A stretch of DNA of 64,000 nucleotides from Takashimella koratensis (GCA_003116875.1 BCKT01000002.1:1612001-1676000), one strand, 5' to 3'. Counted from the stretch's first letter, positions 1-25,238 are shown. Numbers and translations: made by a program. Notes: generated from the sequence alone by a model not told the origin.

Positions 1-1753
1 GTTGATAGGAAAAGTCATCCTTTTGGGAGATAAGAGTAGTGCTCTACTTGGTCTCAAACTTCACACTGACTAGGCGCTAGGATCTCAAACATTTCGCACC
101 TGTCAAATTGTTTGTTTATCCCCTAGTGCTCTAAAGTGGTGTTCTCAGATTTAACCCGGTTATCAAGAGTTGCTCGATCCCATGTACTAATTATGTCGGC
201 TTTCTTGTCTCTAGCTGTTGTGTTGCTTCAGTCGGTTTTTCGGTTTTACTGTGATATTGATCGTCAAATATTACGAATGTTTTCTGTCCATGTCTATATC
301 GGATATTCTTTTTGAAAGAAAAAAAAAAGTATGTATAACTTGACAGAACCAGGGAGAAGCATCACTGACTCACATGTATTGGAGTAGTGCTCTGCTGGTT
401 TAATTCCCAGTGGCTTGTTATTAGCCCCCCAGAAACTATCATTACTCCCGCGTTATCTCATCCCTTTTCTCCTCTGACTCCACCCCTTCTATCTCAATTT
501 TCATTTATCGCTGTCATGTTTGTCAGTCGAGGAGTAGGAAGAAAGGCGAAGTGATCCCTTACATAGCACTACTCTCTCTATCAGTCTACGAGTTGAAACT
601 TCGTCTTTTGTGCGTCGTCTTCTCTGACTTGAGCAAGGTAAGGTGAGTCTTGCTCTTAGGAGAGTTTTTGACATTTTCAATTGAGTAATGTTTGCCAGTC
701 AAAAATGATTTTCACTCTCCAATGTATCAGTAGCTATTCGCTGTTGCATCAATATAGGCATGAGCACGCCGCGCCGGCTTGTCACTATCCCGCAGTTGTA
801 ACTGATATGGCAAAGAATACATTGTCTCTGGCATTCCGATAATTTATTGAGAATGGATCATTCGAATAAAACGATGATGTGGGTGCCTATTTAAGACGGC
901 ATAGCACATGTTGAATATGGCAGAGCCACTACTCAGCACACCATTCCGGCACAAACCTGCTACATGTTGTTTTCTTTCGCGTCCATTCGCCGGTCTCAAT
1001 GTGAAACAGCGATTCAAGACGAGAGGTCATAAGAAGTGATCTCACTCGGCATCAAATTGTCGAAACCTCTATCATGTGAAAGGGAGAACCGTGGGAGCTG
1101 CAAGGTGAATGAGCCTCTTGACAACAATCAAAAAGCACTACTACTTGGACGATCTAATATTTACCCTCTCTTCCAATGCACCGCACATATTCGGATTGGC
1201 CTGCAGGGCCATCCCTTTGTTATATCTCCCAGAATAAATGCCATCACTTCACGAGTTTTGCTATTTGCTAAACTCTGCTGTCAGATCTCCTCTTGTTCCG
1301 TGTGTTCCTCTTTTCGCACTTGGTACAATCTAGATTTAACAACCAAACGAGCATATGGACGAGATCAACTTCAACTTTCGATTTCCCACCCAGCTCATTT
1401 GCCATTTCTTTTGTACTTGAATGACCTTTTTTTTCCGCTAAATTCACCACCCTCCGTCTGCTAAAACAAAATACCTGACGTGATTGCTATCGGCGTAGGC
1501 CCATGGTCCCAATCAAGTTACCCCTTGGTCATTGGCATGGATAGGAGGATCGAGTGATCCTTTGGACATGTACGATACGGACATGAGCACACACGCATTT
1601 CATACACTCTACAAAGAAAGATACATAGGTTTAATCTTCAAGACTTGTGAGCAAACATACCATGCATGAAATTCCTGGTGATGGCACGGCAACTTGGTTT
1701 TGGCTTTCCTCCTTCTATATAACAAAGGTCGACGTGGTTGTATCAACCAAATG
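1..1753. other. gene-poor AT-rich stretch
   Basis: I see no supportable coding region here on either strand. The longest open frame (1036-1464) starts at GTG, has no recognisable family and no codon-usage resemblance to the neighbouring genes. The stretch is more AT-rich than the rest of the window. It holds several copies of the short motif AGTAGTGCT in both orientations (around 35, 383, 565 and 1134, with weaker versions near 123 and 924). The last roughly 150 bases are probably the 3' UTR of the minus-strand gene that ends at 1754. A long non-coding RNA or a remote promoter for a gene left of the window is possible but not shown. Confidence 0.5.
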
Positions 1754-3233
<1,480 letters not shown>

Positions 3234-6200
3234 ATGACGGTCACCGGCAACGTGACCGCTACCCAAGCGGCAGCATCGTACACTCCGCCGTTCCAATATG
3301 TCACATCATATCCTCCTGCAGCCTTGGTCACCGGCACCGCGACAAATGTATGTCAAGAGCAAGAGGGCCACCGAGCATGGAGGCTGACACTTGTTATCTG
3401 CGTGTTCTGGCATCTACTTCCAGCTCAACCCTTCTGTTCCGACGGCTTCAGGATCTAACGCAGCCGATTACGTCAATACATATTTGGACATTCACATGAT
3501 GAGGCAAGTCCAAACTCTCCAAGTTGATTGCTCTGACCGCCAGCTCCTCATCATATCGCTATGCCTACTTGCTTTGGCTCTTCCTCGCGCTGTTCGCCGC
3601 CATCTATACCGCCTCTCATCAACTACGCGTCTCGAATCGTACGTTCGGTGCGATATTTGCAAAATGGGCGATGAAGCGTCACCGTCTGGGGAATAAGAAT
3701 GGCCGCTTCACGGCTTTACCGAGCAACGGGGTCATTCTCACGGCTGGAGCGATGAGCGTGGTCATCTGTGTCCTCTGCGTTGTTGGACCAGACTACGTTG
3801 CACCGGCATCTTCGGCATTTGACTTCAAGCGATCGATAGCTGCTCGAAGCTCTGGTCCGCTGTACACCATCTCGAAAGCGTTTTGGACGTCGGGATCGCG
3901 ATTTGGATTTATGGCGTTTGCTATGGCACCGTTGATTGTTCTTCTGGCTCTCAAGGCGCCACCTTTCGCCTTGCTGTCTATTCGATTCCTCGCGCAATTG
4001 TACTACGACAAACTCGCTTTTCTGCACAAAGCTCTTGCATGGTTGATGTGGGTTCTGACAACCGTGCATGTGGTACTGTGGACCATTCAACTTCTCAAAG
4101 ATTCCTACCAAGGCGCTTCAGTGTGGAGAGTGATCTGGTCGAGCTACCGATTTATCTTCGGGTTCATTGCGTACGGAGCGATGACATTACTCGTTATCTT
4201 GAGTCTGAAACCACTTCGGAAACGAAGATATGAGGTAAATCGTAGGTAAAGCAAGAGAAGCCGCTAAACGCCAGTTTTTCTACATCTCGCACGTGGTGTT
4301 AGTCATCGTCACACTCGTCGCTTGTGCCATTCATCACCCAGTTTTGTGGTATTGGATGGCTATCGCTCTTGGATTATGGACGGCTGAGAGAACCTGGCGA
4401 CTCATCCGCTTCGCGCATATCAACGGATTCGTGATCAAGCCGTCGTTTGTCGCTGGCCAGCCATATTCGAGCGTGCTCTTGGCAGAAGACATTCCGTTCG
4501 TCGATAAAAGCTTGCCAAGACTGCCACGATCGGCCAATCAAGACCTCCTTTCGCCGTTTGACGACGCCTATGAGATGGATCGGCGCCCCAACAAACAAGG
4601 AAATCGAGGAAATGACTCTACTCAAAACATTTCGCAGCCACAGGAAGCAGGGCCATTGGTCAATCCACCGCCGCCTGTCCCCGTCGGATACGCCCAGGCG
4701 CAGCTTTTGCCATCTCGTACTGTTCGCCTAACAGTGCGCGTTGCTAGACCCTTCGAGTGGAAACCAGGACAGAGCGTCCTCCTATTTCTCCCCGACATCT
4801 CCCGCTTTCAGTCTCACCCATTTACCATTACAAACAACGAGCGTGGCGAATTGGTGCTGCTTGTCAAGGCACGAAAAGGAATAACCCGTCATTTGTACGA
4901 TCTCGTTCGTCGAAGGTCGCTAGCTGGGATCGGACTGGCAGGTGAAGACAATGTACGAGATTCGTTCAATGCCATGTCAAGAGGGCAGTCTACGGTTCGT
5001 CTCCCTCCAATCTACGTCCGCGCATGGATCGACGGCCCCATGGGCTCCGCTGGCCGAATTCGCTGGAACGACTACACGTCTGCGGTCATCGTGTGTGGAG
5101 GTTCAGGGGTTAGCTTTGGTGTCGCAGTGTGCGAGTACCTTTGCAAGGTCATGAGGCGTGGAGGGAGAACACAACGAGTTCGATTTTGCTGGGTAGCGCG
5201 TGAATATGGTAAGACGATGACAGGTTCTCGGTGCAACAGCTATTGACACACGGGATGATGAGATAATGAGCTAACTGCTTCAGCTGAATTGGCATGGGTT
5301 GCGTCCCAATTGTGTCGCTGCAAAAGTCTCGTGGACTCGGAGCAGCTACAAATCGACATTTATATTACCAACACGCCTCACGTTGGGCCAACCGAGCTGA
5401 GTCCACCTCGAGCTCCATTTCAACAACAAGCGGACAGCGGACGACGCGCATCGGTGGACAGTATTAACAGCGAGCTGAGCCAAGACGGACTATACGATGA
5501 CGCAGCCGACGACTTTGAGGCGGGCTTGGAGTTGGGGGGTGAAACGAATGATTTGGATTTGACAAACTACGAAGACGAAGACGATGTTCACGACCCAGCG
5601 CAAGATGCCTTGTCCGGTAATGTTCAACGGGAAGGAAAGGTTCAGAGGGCGAAATCTCGCCGACGAGGTCAGATGAAGTCCGGGGAGAATCCTCGATCGC
5701 GTTATTCATCCACAGTGCATGCCTCAGATCCTTTTCTAGACAGCCGTTCCGCCGAGCAACAATACGCCGCCTTGGCTTACGACGACCTTGTTTCGCAGTC
5801 CTCGCGTCCGACCATTACGAGAGTTGGACCGCGTACATCTGAAGATGATTCAATTCGAGGCGCTCCTCTCCATCCCGCTTCACGACGCGACATTTACGGA
5901 ATGTCCGCAACTCGAACCGATCCGTTTGCCGACAGTAACGCTTCCCGCTATGCCATTTCTCGATCGTCTCGAACACAAAGCATGGTCTTATTAGATCAAC
6001 AGCCTACATCTGACACTGTGATGTGGATCGACCAAGCGGATTGGGCAGCGATGAGCCTTCTTTCCGAATCAGCGAAATCTGGGAGACCCAAACTGTCTCA
6101 AATCTTGGACGAAGAGATGGCTACTGGCTATGGCAAGATGATCGTGGCAAGTGAGTACACGCATTCATTGTTTGATCATTCTCGCTCATTTTTTTCTCTG

Positions 6201-6324
6201 TTCAGCCTGCGGTCCCTCAAAGCTCAATGCTGTCGTCCGAAACCTGGTTTCAAAACGCTTGACCGTAGGCAATTCTCGTCGGAATCGATCCTTGGCGATC
6301 TATAGCGAAGATTACGAGTCGTAA
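3234..6324 (+). CDS. ferric-chelate reductase (FRE family)
   Basis: This is a transmembrane flavocytochrome that passes electrons from NADPH through FAD and two b-type haems to extracellular ferric chelates. Six exons join in frame: 3234-3347, 3424-3503, 3544-4234, 4275-5208, 5284-6150 and 6206-6324, giving 934 residues. An extracellular N-terminus is followed by about seven hydrophobic segments. The haem-histidine helices are seen as LHKALAWLMWVLTTVHVV and SHVVLVIVTLVACAIHHP. The FAD motif HPFTITN lies near 4813, the nucleotide-binding glycines GGSGVSFG near 5098, and the terminal CGPS near 6207. Between the NAD site and CGPS there is an unusual acidic, Ser-rich insert of roughly 200 residues (about 5390-6000). 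The second intron is GC-AG (3504-3543). Family assignment is firm; substrate and location (plasma membrane or vacuole) are inferred. Confidence 0.93.
3504..3543 (+). other. GC-AG intron in the ferric reductase gene
   Basis: The exon ends AG and the intron begins GCAAGT, the standard GC-AG donor. It has CTGAC as a branch site and ends CAG, 40 nt in total. The flanking phases fit only if this intron is removed: exon 2 is 80 nt, leaving two bases, and exon 3 resumes at the third codon position. No GT donor in the vicinity gives a continuous frame. Confidence 0.8.
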
Positions 6325-6408
6325 CGAGAGTGTTTATATGATTACGACATTTTATGACAAATGTGCATATGCAATGTCTGAGTGAAGTCTACCTACACCT
6401 TGAACAAT

Positions 6409-8619
6409 TCATTCTATTTTTATTTGAGAAAGCAAGACCTGGATATTGTCACATATCCTGTCTTTGTCTCCGTCGACCACGTTCTTGGAGCACAAATCGA
6501 GCAAAACTTCGTCTCCTGACGCATCGTCGACTTGAAGTTGCAAGGCGGACTGAATAGTTGTGACTGGAAGATTTAGTCCAGACTCGACTTGGGAGATTGC
6601 TTACTTTTGTCTTGGGTTAGAGATGTTAACAGTGTCAATGCGATGACCGATTCGTTCACGAGAACAAGATATTGTTTACCACGGCGGAGAGTGTCCACCA
6701 AAGTTTCTATGACCCAATCGCTAGAGATCTTTTCAAGCACATCCGGGTCTTTGAATTCTTGTACAGAGGCCAAGGATCGTATGCAATTGACAAGAATCCT
6801 GGTCGCCTCGAACTTCAATTTGGCGTCGTCGGTGCGTTTGATCAGATCCCGAAGATCATCGACAGCCTGGTTATTTGCCAAGAACCTCTTCACATTCGAT
6901 ACTGTCCATTTGTTAGCTTTAGGAAAGTAGGGAGGTCCACAGTTCGCTCACAGTTTTGAAAGCACAAGTTCTTGACGAGACCGATAGCTCCTCCTTGTAC
7001 AGAGCTGACCACGTCACGATGTTCGGACCAAACTCGCATGTCGCCGAGCCGCTCAATGACACCCGCCTCGCCAAGGATTGATTTGTTGACAATAGGAATA
7101 GACAGATTCCGGAGCAAACCGATCACTGCGTGCTGCACGAGAACAGGGACGTCCGGTTTGAGCCACCCCAGGATGCCTAGCAAGAAGTTTCCTCGGCTCA
7201 GAATATCTTTGGCAGCATCATCTATAAACACCGGATACGTAATTAGCAGTGGACGATTATCTGAAGAGACCGGGCCACACCCGCCAGTACGTACCGCTTC
7301 TACACCAATTACCGTAGCAAAGAATAGCGCTCGCGACCAAGTCTTCCCTTTCAGTTTTCGCGAGCCATCTGCTTATGGGACCTTCCCATTGTAACACATC
7401 GTCCGGTGAACAATCTGACAACAAGATGACGATCGACTTGGCCAGTGCAGCTTTGATTTGACCAAGTTGAGCCTCGGGATTTTCGCTTGCAGGTGGATCG
7501 TCATCGCCCCCTTCGCTATCGATAAACTGGTCTTGCGGGCTCGAGTCGCGCAGCGTGGGCGGCAGAACGGCATCCTCGACAAACGCCAAAACCGGCCCAA
7601 GAGCAGTCGGAGATGGGGAGTAAGAGCTCTCATTAAGCGGGGTTGACGGTGATTCTGATGCTGCCAGAGTCGACCGTTCCAAAATATGAGAGCTGGCTGC
7701 GACAATGTCAAGTTCTATCTCTGCGGCATCCGGTTGGTTGTGTTCGCCATTTTCCAGCTCAGGAATGCCACGCCACGACCAAGAGCTCGAAGGAAACGCC
7801 AAAGCCGATATGAGATCGTCATTGAGGGTCAGATCATGATCTGAGTACGTATGCTCAGCTTGTGAGAATCTCCAGGGCACATACGTTGATCTGAAGCAAT
7901 ATCCGCGATCGTCCACAGCCACTTTACCGTGGCCAAATCGTCCTCAAGAGTGTGTTCACGTCTTGCTTGAGAGTATGTATGATTGGCCATTGAGACTAGT
8001 GCCGAGATACTAGAAATATTGGCCAGCTGCTTTACGGACGCCTCTAGTCGGATGAGCGCTCCATCTGGGCAGACCACTCACCGTGATGATCGACGACCAA
8101 ATTTAACAAGCTAGCAGCGATTGCTCGAACGGTCTTGAGTGCCATGGGGCTAGAAATTTGGGAGGAGCTTAGCATGAAAGAGATGACAGCTTCGATAAAC
8201 GATGCCTGGACGAGCCGTTCCCGATTGGCATCTGAGCGTAGATCAACATTGCTCTTGGATTCGGAAGGTGGAATTTGTGCTTACCACAATCGGCAGCCAA
8301 ATTCGCCGCGACTCTTCCAACCTGCATCAAAAGGTCGGACCATGGTTGGAGATGAGCCGAACCTGGAGGGGCAGTAACCATGAGCTGGGTAAGAAGCTCT
8401 GGGACCTGAGTCGCCCCAATCGATTCCCTTTGGTGTCCTGAGGGATTGCAGTGGTCAGCCGGGGATAGGGGGCAGATTCCGGAAGACAGAAAAAAACTTA
8501 CGATCTCTAAGAGCGACTGCGAGCTGATCCAGCAGGGCTGCAATACTGCGGGTGTCATGGGGCTGCTGGGTGATGCTTTGTTGAAGGGCGTGGACGAGGG
8601 TGGTGGTGGCGTCGTCCAT
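6409..8619 (-). CDS. armadillo-repeat protein, SmgGDS/RAP1GDS1-like
   Basis: The start at 8619 (MDDATTTLVHALQQ) was chosen because it opens the conserved frame after a C/A-rich leader. The first splice (8502 to 8437) joins cleanly in frame. The product is built almost entirely of amphipathic helical repeats of armadillo type, for example VPVLVQHAVIGLLRNLSIPIVNK, VQGGAIGLVKNLC and LKFEATRILVNCIRSL. The segment ASAILCYGNWCRS resembles the SmgGDS repeat ALAIGNFAR. SmgGDS is a chaperone-like exchange factor for polybasic Rho/Rap GTPases; the assignment rests on repeat resemblance, so a generic ARM-repeat protein is the alternative. An acidic Ser/Pro-rich loop lies near 7480-7700. The last intron ends near 6560 and the final exon runs to TGA at 6411-6409. 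It is divergent from the HECT ligase gene. Confidence 0.65.
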
Positions 8620-8714
8620 GGTGGTTGTGGTTGGTGGTTGGCGGTGGAGGATGAAACGAAACGAAACGAGACGAGAATTGAAACACTGCGTGCGCCATGG
8701 TTTCCCACGGTGGA

Positions 8715-8721
8715 TCACGTG
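8715..8721. promoter_or_regulatory. CACGTG-type element (TCACGTG)
   Basis: TCACGTG lies 96 bp upstream of the armadillo gene start and about 130 bp upstream of the HECT ligase start, in a divergent promoter of only 232 bp. It is the same core as in the other intergenic regions. Confidence 0.5.
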
Positions 8722-8851
8722 CTCGTATTAGCTCATGAGCAATCCTTTCTTCTGCCTTGCGCCTTCTGGCTCCCTCTCTCTCCTTGATCCTTCATCCATC
8801 CACTCACCCACCCTCCCACCCACATCCCACTCCCATGCGAGCCCGCCTCTC

Positions 8852-20768
<11,917 letters not shown>

Positions 20769-20890
20769 GAGCTATTTGATTATACACCGCCCAGAATGTG
20801 TTTACGTTTCATTACATGCATTTATGTCGCCTGTCCGTCTCTCTGTTTGTCTTTCTCTCGTGTGTTTTCACACTTGCATGGCAGCATCCC

Positions 20891-21887
20891 CTAACCCAGA
20901 CTGCTGTATGCGCCCCGTCCTCCTGCACCAGTTCCGCGCACGTTGGCGAACAGGTGACTCGCGAGATCAGAGAGTAGCGCAGGTAATTCGCGCCAAAAGT
21001 CACGATGTGGGATAAGATCCCAGCCCCGAGCCGAATATTGCTGATGATTGTAGAAGATGCCTAACGTGTCAGCCATCAAAGCAAGACGACTCAGCTCACC
21101 GAGGGCAAAGTACAAGATGAGCCCCAGTATCAACATCCAGAAGAGGAATTTGATAAACGACCACATCCCTCCTGAACTCGGCTGAGAAGGCGAATCCGAG
21201 TCATCGGGAAGATCATCGGTGGAAACGGGACAGCCCTGTGGTGTTTTCCACTCGAGGCCCAGTGTGCTGTCCGAGTACGATACGAAAGTAGGATCAGGTT
21301 CGGTGCCCGTTTCGTCACACAATATCGAGAAGTTTAGGTGCTGACTCAGGCTGATGGGCGGGTCAGCAATTGGAGCTCTCTGCAAACCTTGATAGAATAA
21401 CCTACCCAGCATAATCAGGACCTTTGATCAGTATTCGGAGGCCATCTGCTCCTCGAGAACCAAGTAGATTGTAGGTGATCTCAGACTCTGGGGTGTCGAC
21501 GTTCCACAATGGGATCACAGCCGTTACTCGAGACTGCTCCGCGGCAGAAGACTTGTGATTGAACATCCGAAGACAAACGAGAGTGTTGGGAGGACACTGA
21601 AGCCCCGTTAGCTGCTTGATCGACAGGTAGCGTCTGCTCGCTGAACTCACTTGATCTTCTTCAGGCAATCCGTCTTCATCTTGGACCCCAGACTGGCTGC
21701 AAATGTCCATCGCCACGCGCGCCTCGCTCGTGGTGGGCGGTGTCGACGACTCTTTACTAGCGTGACGCAAGCCGGCCAATGGGTTGAGGTCATAGCTGAC
21801 TGAGGAGGTAGTGAGAGAGCAGGAAAACGCGTTGACCGGCGCGACCAAAGCGAGCGTGACGAAAGCCAACGCTGGAAGGGTCCTCAT
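20891..21887 (-). CDS. ATG27: autophagy protein Atg27
   Basis: This type I membrane protein is needed for Atg9 cycling between Golgi, endosomes and the phagophore site. Four exons fit (21887-21651, 21596-21406, 21350-21100, 21060-20891), giving 282 residues. The signal peptide is RTLPALAFVTLALVAPVNA, followed by a cysteine-bearing luminal domain of mannose-6-phosphate-receptor type (CPPNTLVCLR, CDETG). One membrane helix is FIKFLFWMLILGLILYFAL. The cytosolic tail GWDLIPHRDFWRELP and the C-terminal YSSLG are family hallmarks. Two introns (54 and 39 nt) are multiples of three with no stop; removing them gives the expected DQ-CPP and LGIFYNHQQY junctions. It is convergent with the HECT ligase, with 122 bp between stops. 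Confidence 0.9.
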
Positions 21888-22201
21888 GAGTGATGATGTG
21901 GTGAGATGAAGGCGATAAGGATGGTGAGTGAGTGACGAGACAAGACGAGGAAAGACAAGGGGGATGAAGGTGTGAATGACAGAGATCGGTCACGTGACCC
22001 GAGGCTGGATCAGCGGCGAGGCTTTCCCTGGTCCGAAACCCGGCATGAACAACTGGACATTGCTTCAAACATGCTTCGTATAACAATGACCCGTCTCGCG
22101 ATTGTACAACACGAATACATCGGTCAAGCGTGTCCCATTACAATACATATACAACTGAAAGCATAGCAAGTCTTGTCACTGCGCTGTCTGCACCATCAAG
22201 C
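21888..22201. promoter_or_regulatory. ATG27 promoter and POL4 3' flank
   Basis: Both flanking genes are on the minus strand, so this stretch holds the ATG27 upstream region and the 3' UTR of the polymerase gene. The only clear element is the 12-bp perfect palindrome GGTCACGTGACC at 21988-21999, about 100 bp upstream of the ATG27 start. No gene is seen. Confidence 0.55.
21988..21999. promoter_or_regulatory. CACGTG-type palindrome (GGTCACGTGACC)
   Basis: A perfect 12-bp palindrome centred on CACGTG, about 101 bp upstream of the ATG27 start codon. It is the longest perfect version of the element that recurs across this window. Confidence 0.6.
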
Positions 22202-25173
22202 CTAAGGACATCGGTGATGTGGCTCTCTCCAACGGATCCCCAGAACATCGAAAATCTCTTGTTCTGTACGAGAAGCAACAATCTCGCCTGAGAGCATAAG
22301 GTTCAGCATACCATTCTTTAGAGTACGCAAATATGCACTGACCTTCATTCAGCCTGTTCCCTTTGCTATCACGGTTGACGCCTTTAAACAACCCCCTTTG
22401 ATTCAATGAGTATCCTTGCTTGCGAGCGTACAGTCGCAAACTTCTGTTGAACTGATCGATCAGCTCCAACCTAGCTCATATACACCTACAACATCGTTTC
22501 CGGTAAAATAAATGAGAGCGGCACCTTTCAGAGGTTCAGAAGAATGTCAGATTGAACATTTTTCCAAGTGTGAGTGGAGGGGACATACCCCATTGATGGT
22601 AGGGGATACACAAGATGTCGATACGCCGGTGTTTACTCTTCAAATTCAATCGTCCGACACCCATCCATTTAGCTTCAAGCGCATCCCACTGATCAGGAAG
22701 GCTTAGCTGAAGCAAGCGTCAACAGATTTCAACGATTGCAAGCCACACTCACGTCATGGGTGATCACACCTTGCATTTTCAACAGAAGGATCAAACGATG
22801 CAAAGCGCCGGAGTGGGTCAATCCGTCACTCGGATCACGAGTGATTAGGATGTCGATGTCCCCCGAAGAATCTTGACCTCGTCGATAGCTGCCCATGATC
22901 TCGACCCAAATATTAGGGTCAACGAGTTTCGCGGCAGTTTTGATAATATCGAACAGCGCCTTGCACTCTTCTCGAGGTATTCTGGATTTGAGATCGTCAT
23001 AAAGCTCGACGCCAATCTTTGATAATTCAGTCTAGTGCGAAGATAACTACCCACGAGTTGTCCGGCAGACAAGCCGTAGTCATTGGTCTTGAGGTCATCT
23101 ACAGATCGTGCACCACGATCGTAAAGCTTGTTCGCGAATGCTTTGCCTTAAGTTTCAGCGTGTACCCTTATAGAGCGCCTACCAATACCGTAAACTTCTC
23201 GAAGCATATGGACCGCTCTGTTTCGCTCAGTATCTTCATAGAAAGCTCTGCCGTTTCTGCCCGCAAGGAACTCATCGAGCTGATCAATTTAGCGCCCATC
23301 GACTGTATGAGTTTACCCTTTCTGCGATACCCGAACCGATCCCTTTGAGGTGGCGAACTTGAGAAACATCGGTGATGGCAAATGGAGTTTCAAACTTTCA
23401 GAACTACACAAAGACGAGAACTTACGTCTCATTACGCTTGCAGCTGTGGGTGTCAGCTTGCAAACGTTCCCATTGTTCATACCTCTTTGATACGCTCGAA
23501 TGGAAAAATCACTCTTGCCGGCGATACCCTGTGATATCTCGTGCAGTTGTTCAAACTTCTGCGCCAGCCACTCGTTAGGGCCATTAAAGCTAGACCCATC
23601 GTTTTCATTCTGGCATTTGAACTTTCCCTTTTTCAGGGCTTGCGGCGAATGAGCGCTTTTGAGGACTGAATGGCCTAAAAGGGGATTGTTTTCTTCAGAA
23701 TCGGAGAGCTTCAGTCAGCTAATCAGTCGCAATGAAGCTTCCTACATCGTCCTCCATCTGACCGTCTTTGACACCTGAGATCATCTCGTCTAGTCCATCC
23801 TCGGCTCCATTTGATGCCCTCTTCCACGTAGGAGATGACACGCGTTCATGCCTGGTAGAAACCGCCGCCGCCGTGATTTTTCGCATTGGCTCCGTTTGAA
23901 CTCGTGCCCATTGCCGATCCAAGACAGGCCGGGAAGACTTCTTTTGAGGAGATTGTGAGTCTGAATCTGAGGCGAAGTTGGGACGAGGGTTGCGCGGAAG
24001 TGGCTCTGCCGTCACATTGAGAGAGTGAGATCGTGTGAAGACGTTTTTTGGAAAGCTCAACCAGGGCGTGATATCTAACAGCTTGCCCTATACGGGTCCA
24101 CCCACTTGTCAATCGAGTTACATGGGATGAAAGTCTACGTACATTCATTTTGCATTGAGATACCCAGTCCCATTTAACGCAGACCGTTCCTTCTGGCAGG
24201 GATGTAAGCGATTCGAGTCCCAAATCTCTCGCTAGCGACATGGCGGAGCTTCCTGAATCGTAAATCACATGAGTGATTGCTGTGTCCGGCTGAAGAACCA
24301 CCGTCCCGCCAAGTTTGGAGATCTTTCGTCAGCGGCAACGTAAGCCAGACTTACGATATCCCATCGGTGCTTGTGTTTGCTGATCGGGTTCAGTTCGGGC
24401 GGGAAGCAGAACCTCAATCCACGGAATATTTGACTGCCGTTGTTTGCAGTAGTGATTGGCGCCCTGGCGACGGATGGACCAGCCTGCTTGACGAGATTCT
24501 TGTTGAAGAGCTCAAAGTGCTTCGTGAGACTTTGGAAATCTTTCCTGCCCTTGAGCTTCAAGAACGCTGGCTGTCCAAGGAGAATGGACGAATCAGGATC
24601 ATTGCGCAGGCCGCGCCCTTCACTAACGTTGCTGTCGGTTGCAGCCGGAGTGAATGCGGGCGTCGAAATGTGCTCGGGTGTCTCTATTTGTCTCGTAGGA
24701 GGGAGCTGACGAATGGTCAAATGGTCAGGTGGAGGAGGTAGGGGTCGCGGTATTGGGGGCGTATGGATGTTGGTAGTGTTGGATAGCGAGAAAGCTGTTG
24801 AGTTGACTCGGCGACGAGGAGCGGACAAAGGTGTCGAGATTGTCTGAGGCGATGGCGCTTGGGACAACTCGTTGATCGATGAGGCAAGGCTCCCTGAAGA
24901 TGAAACGACGGACTGGATTACCTCGACTTGTGGTTCCTGGTCATCTTCTTCTCCTCGTTGTTGAATATCCGACGGGCCATCAGCGATTGGGGCCGAGCCG
25001 TTAGGTACCCCGCAGAGTTTGATGACGACTTGTTTCCTGACTCGCTTAGAGAATTGCCTTTGCTCTTGGGTTGTCTCGACTGCATCTTCTGAGCGGTCAA
25101 AGCCGTCCAAGTGATCCCAGAAGCTGCGGCGAGGTGTCGACGAGGCTGGAGGCTGTGGTATTCTGTCTGTCAT
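22202..25173 (-). CDS. POL4: DNA polymerase X family, Pol4/Pol lambda-like with BRCT
   Basis: A gap-filling polymerase for non-homologous end joining and base excision repair. After a long Ser/Pro-rich N-terminus (about 250 residues) comes a BRCT domain (about 24400-24110: RWDIISKLGGTVV, HVIYDSG, VKWDWVSQC), then a disordered linker. The 8-kDa and fingers region includes LAQKFEQLHEISQGI, IGSGIAER and VYGIGKAFANKLYDRG. The palm has the catalytic aspartates in GSYRRGQDSSGDIDILI (near 22880) and RRIDILCIPY. The nucleotide-selection segment is ALIYFTGND. The C-terminus is LNQRGLF ... FDVLGIRWREPHHRCP and stops at 22204-22202. Several short introns interrupt the gene, one of only 32 nt (24323-24354) in the BRCT region. 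It is divergent from the dynein gene. Confidence 0.92.
24323..24354 (-). other. 32-nt intron in the polymerase BRCT region
   Basis: The donor is GTAAGT after GATATC, the branch is CTGAC, and it ends GAAAG. The length is not a multiple of three, and only its removal links WDI to ISKLGGTVVLQPDT, the first strand of the BRCT domain. Using the next AG would delete the conserved GG turn. Confidence 0.7.
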
Positions 25174-25238
25174 GGTGTGGTGTGTGGTGGAGAGTGGAGA
25201 GTGGAGAGTGGAGATGGCGGTTGAATCAGCCGGTGACT

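Noticed and set aside
380..412. tRNA T-arm-like stem-loop (CTGG...CCAG)
   Set aside because: The loop does not match TTCRANY, and no D-arm, anticodon arm or acceptor stem can be assembled around it.
1036..1464. 142-codon plus-strand open frame in the left gene-poor region
   Set aside because: It begins at GTG, has no recognisable domain, unusual composition for this genome and a competing frame on the other strand.
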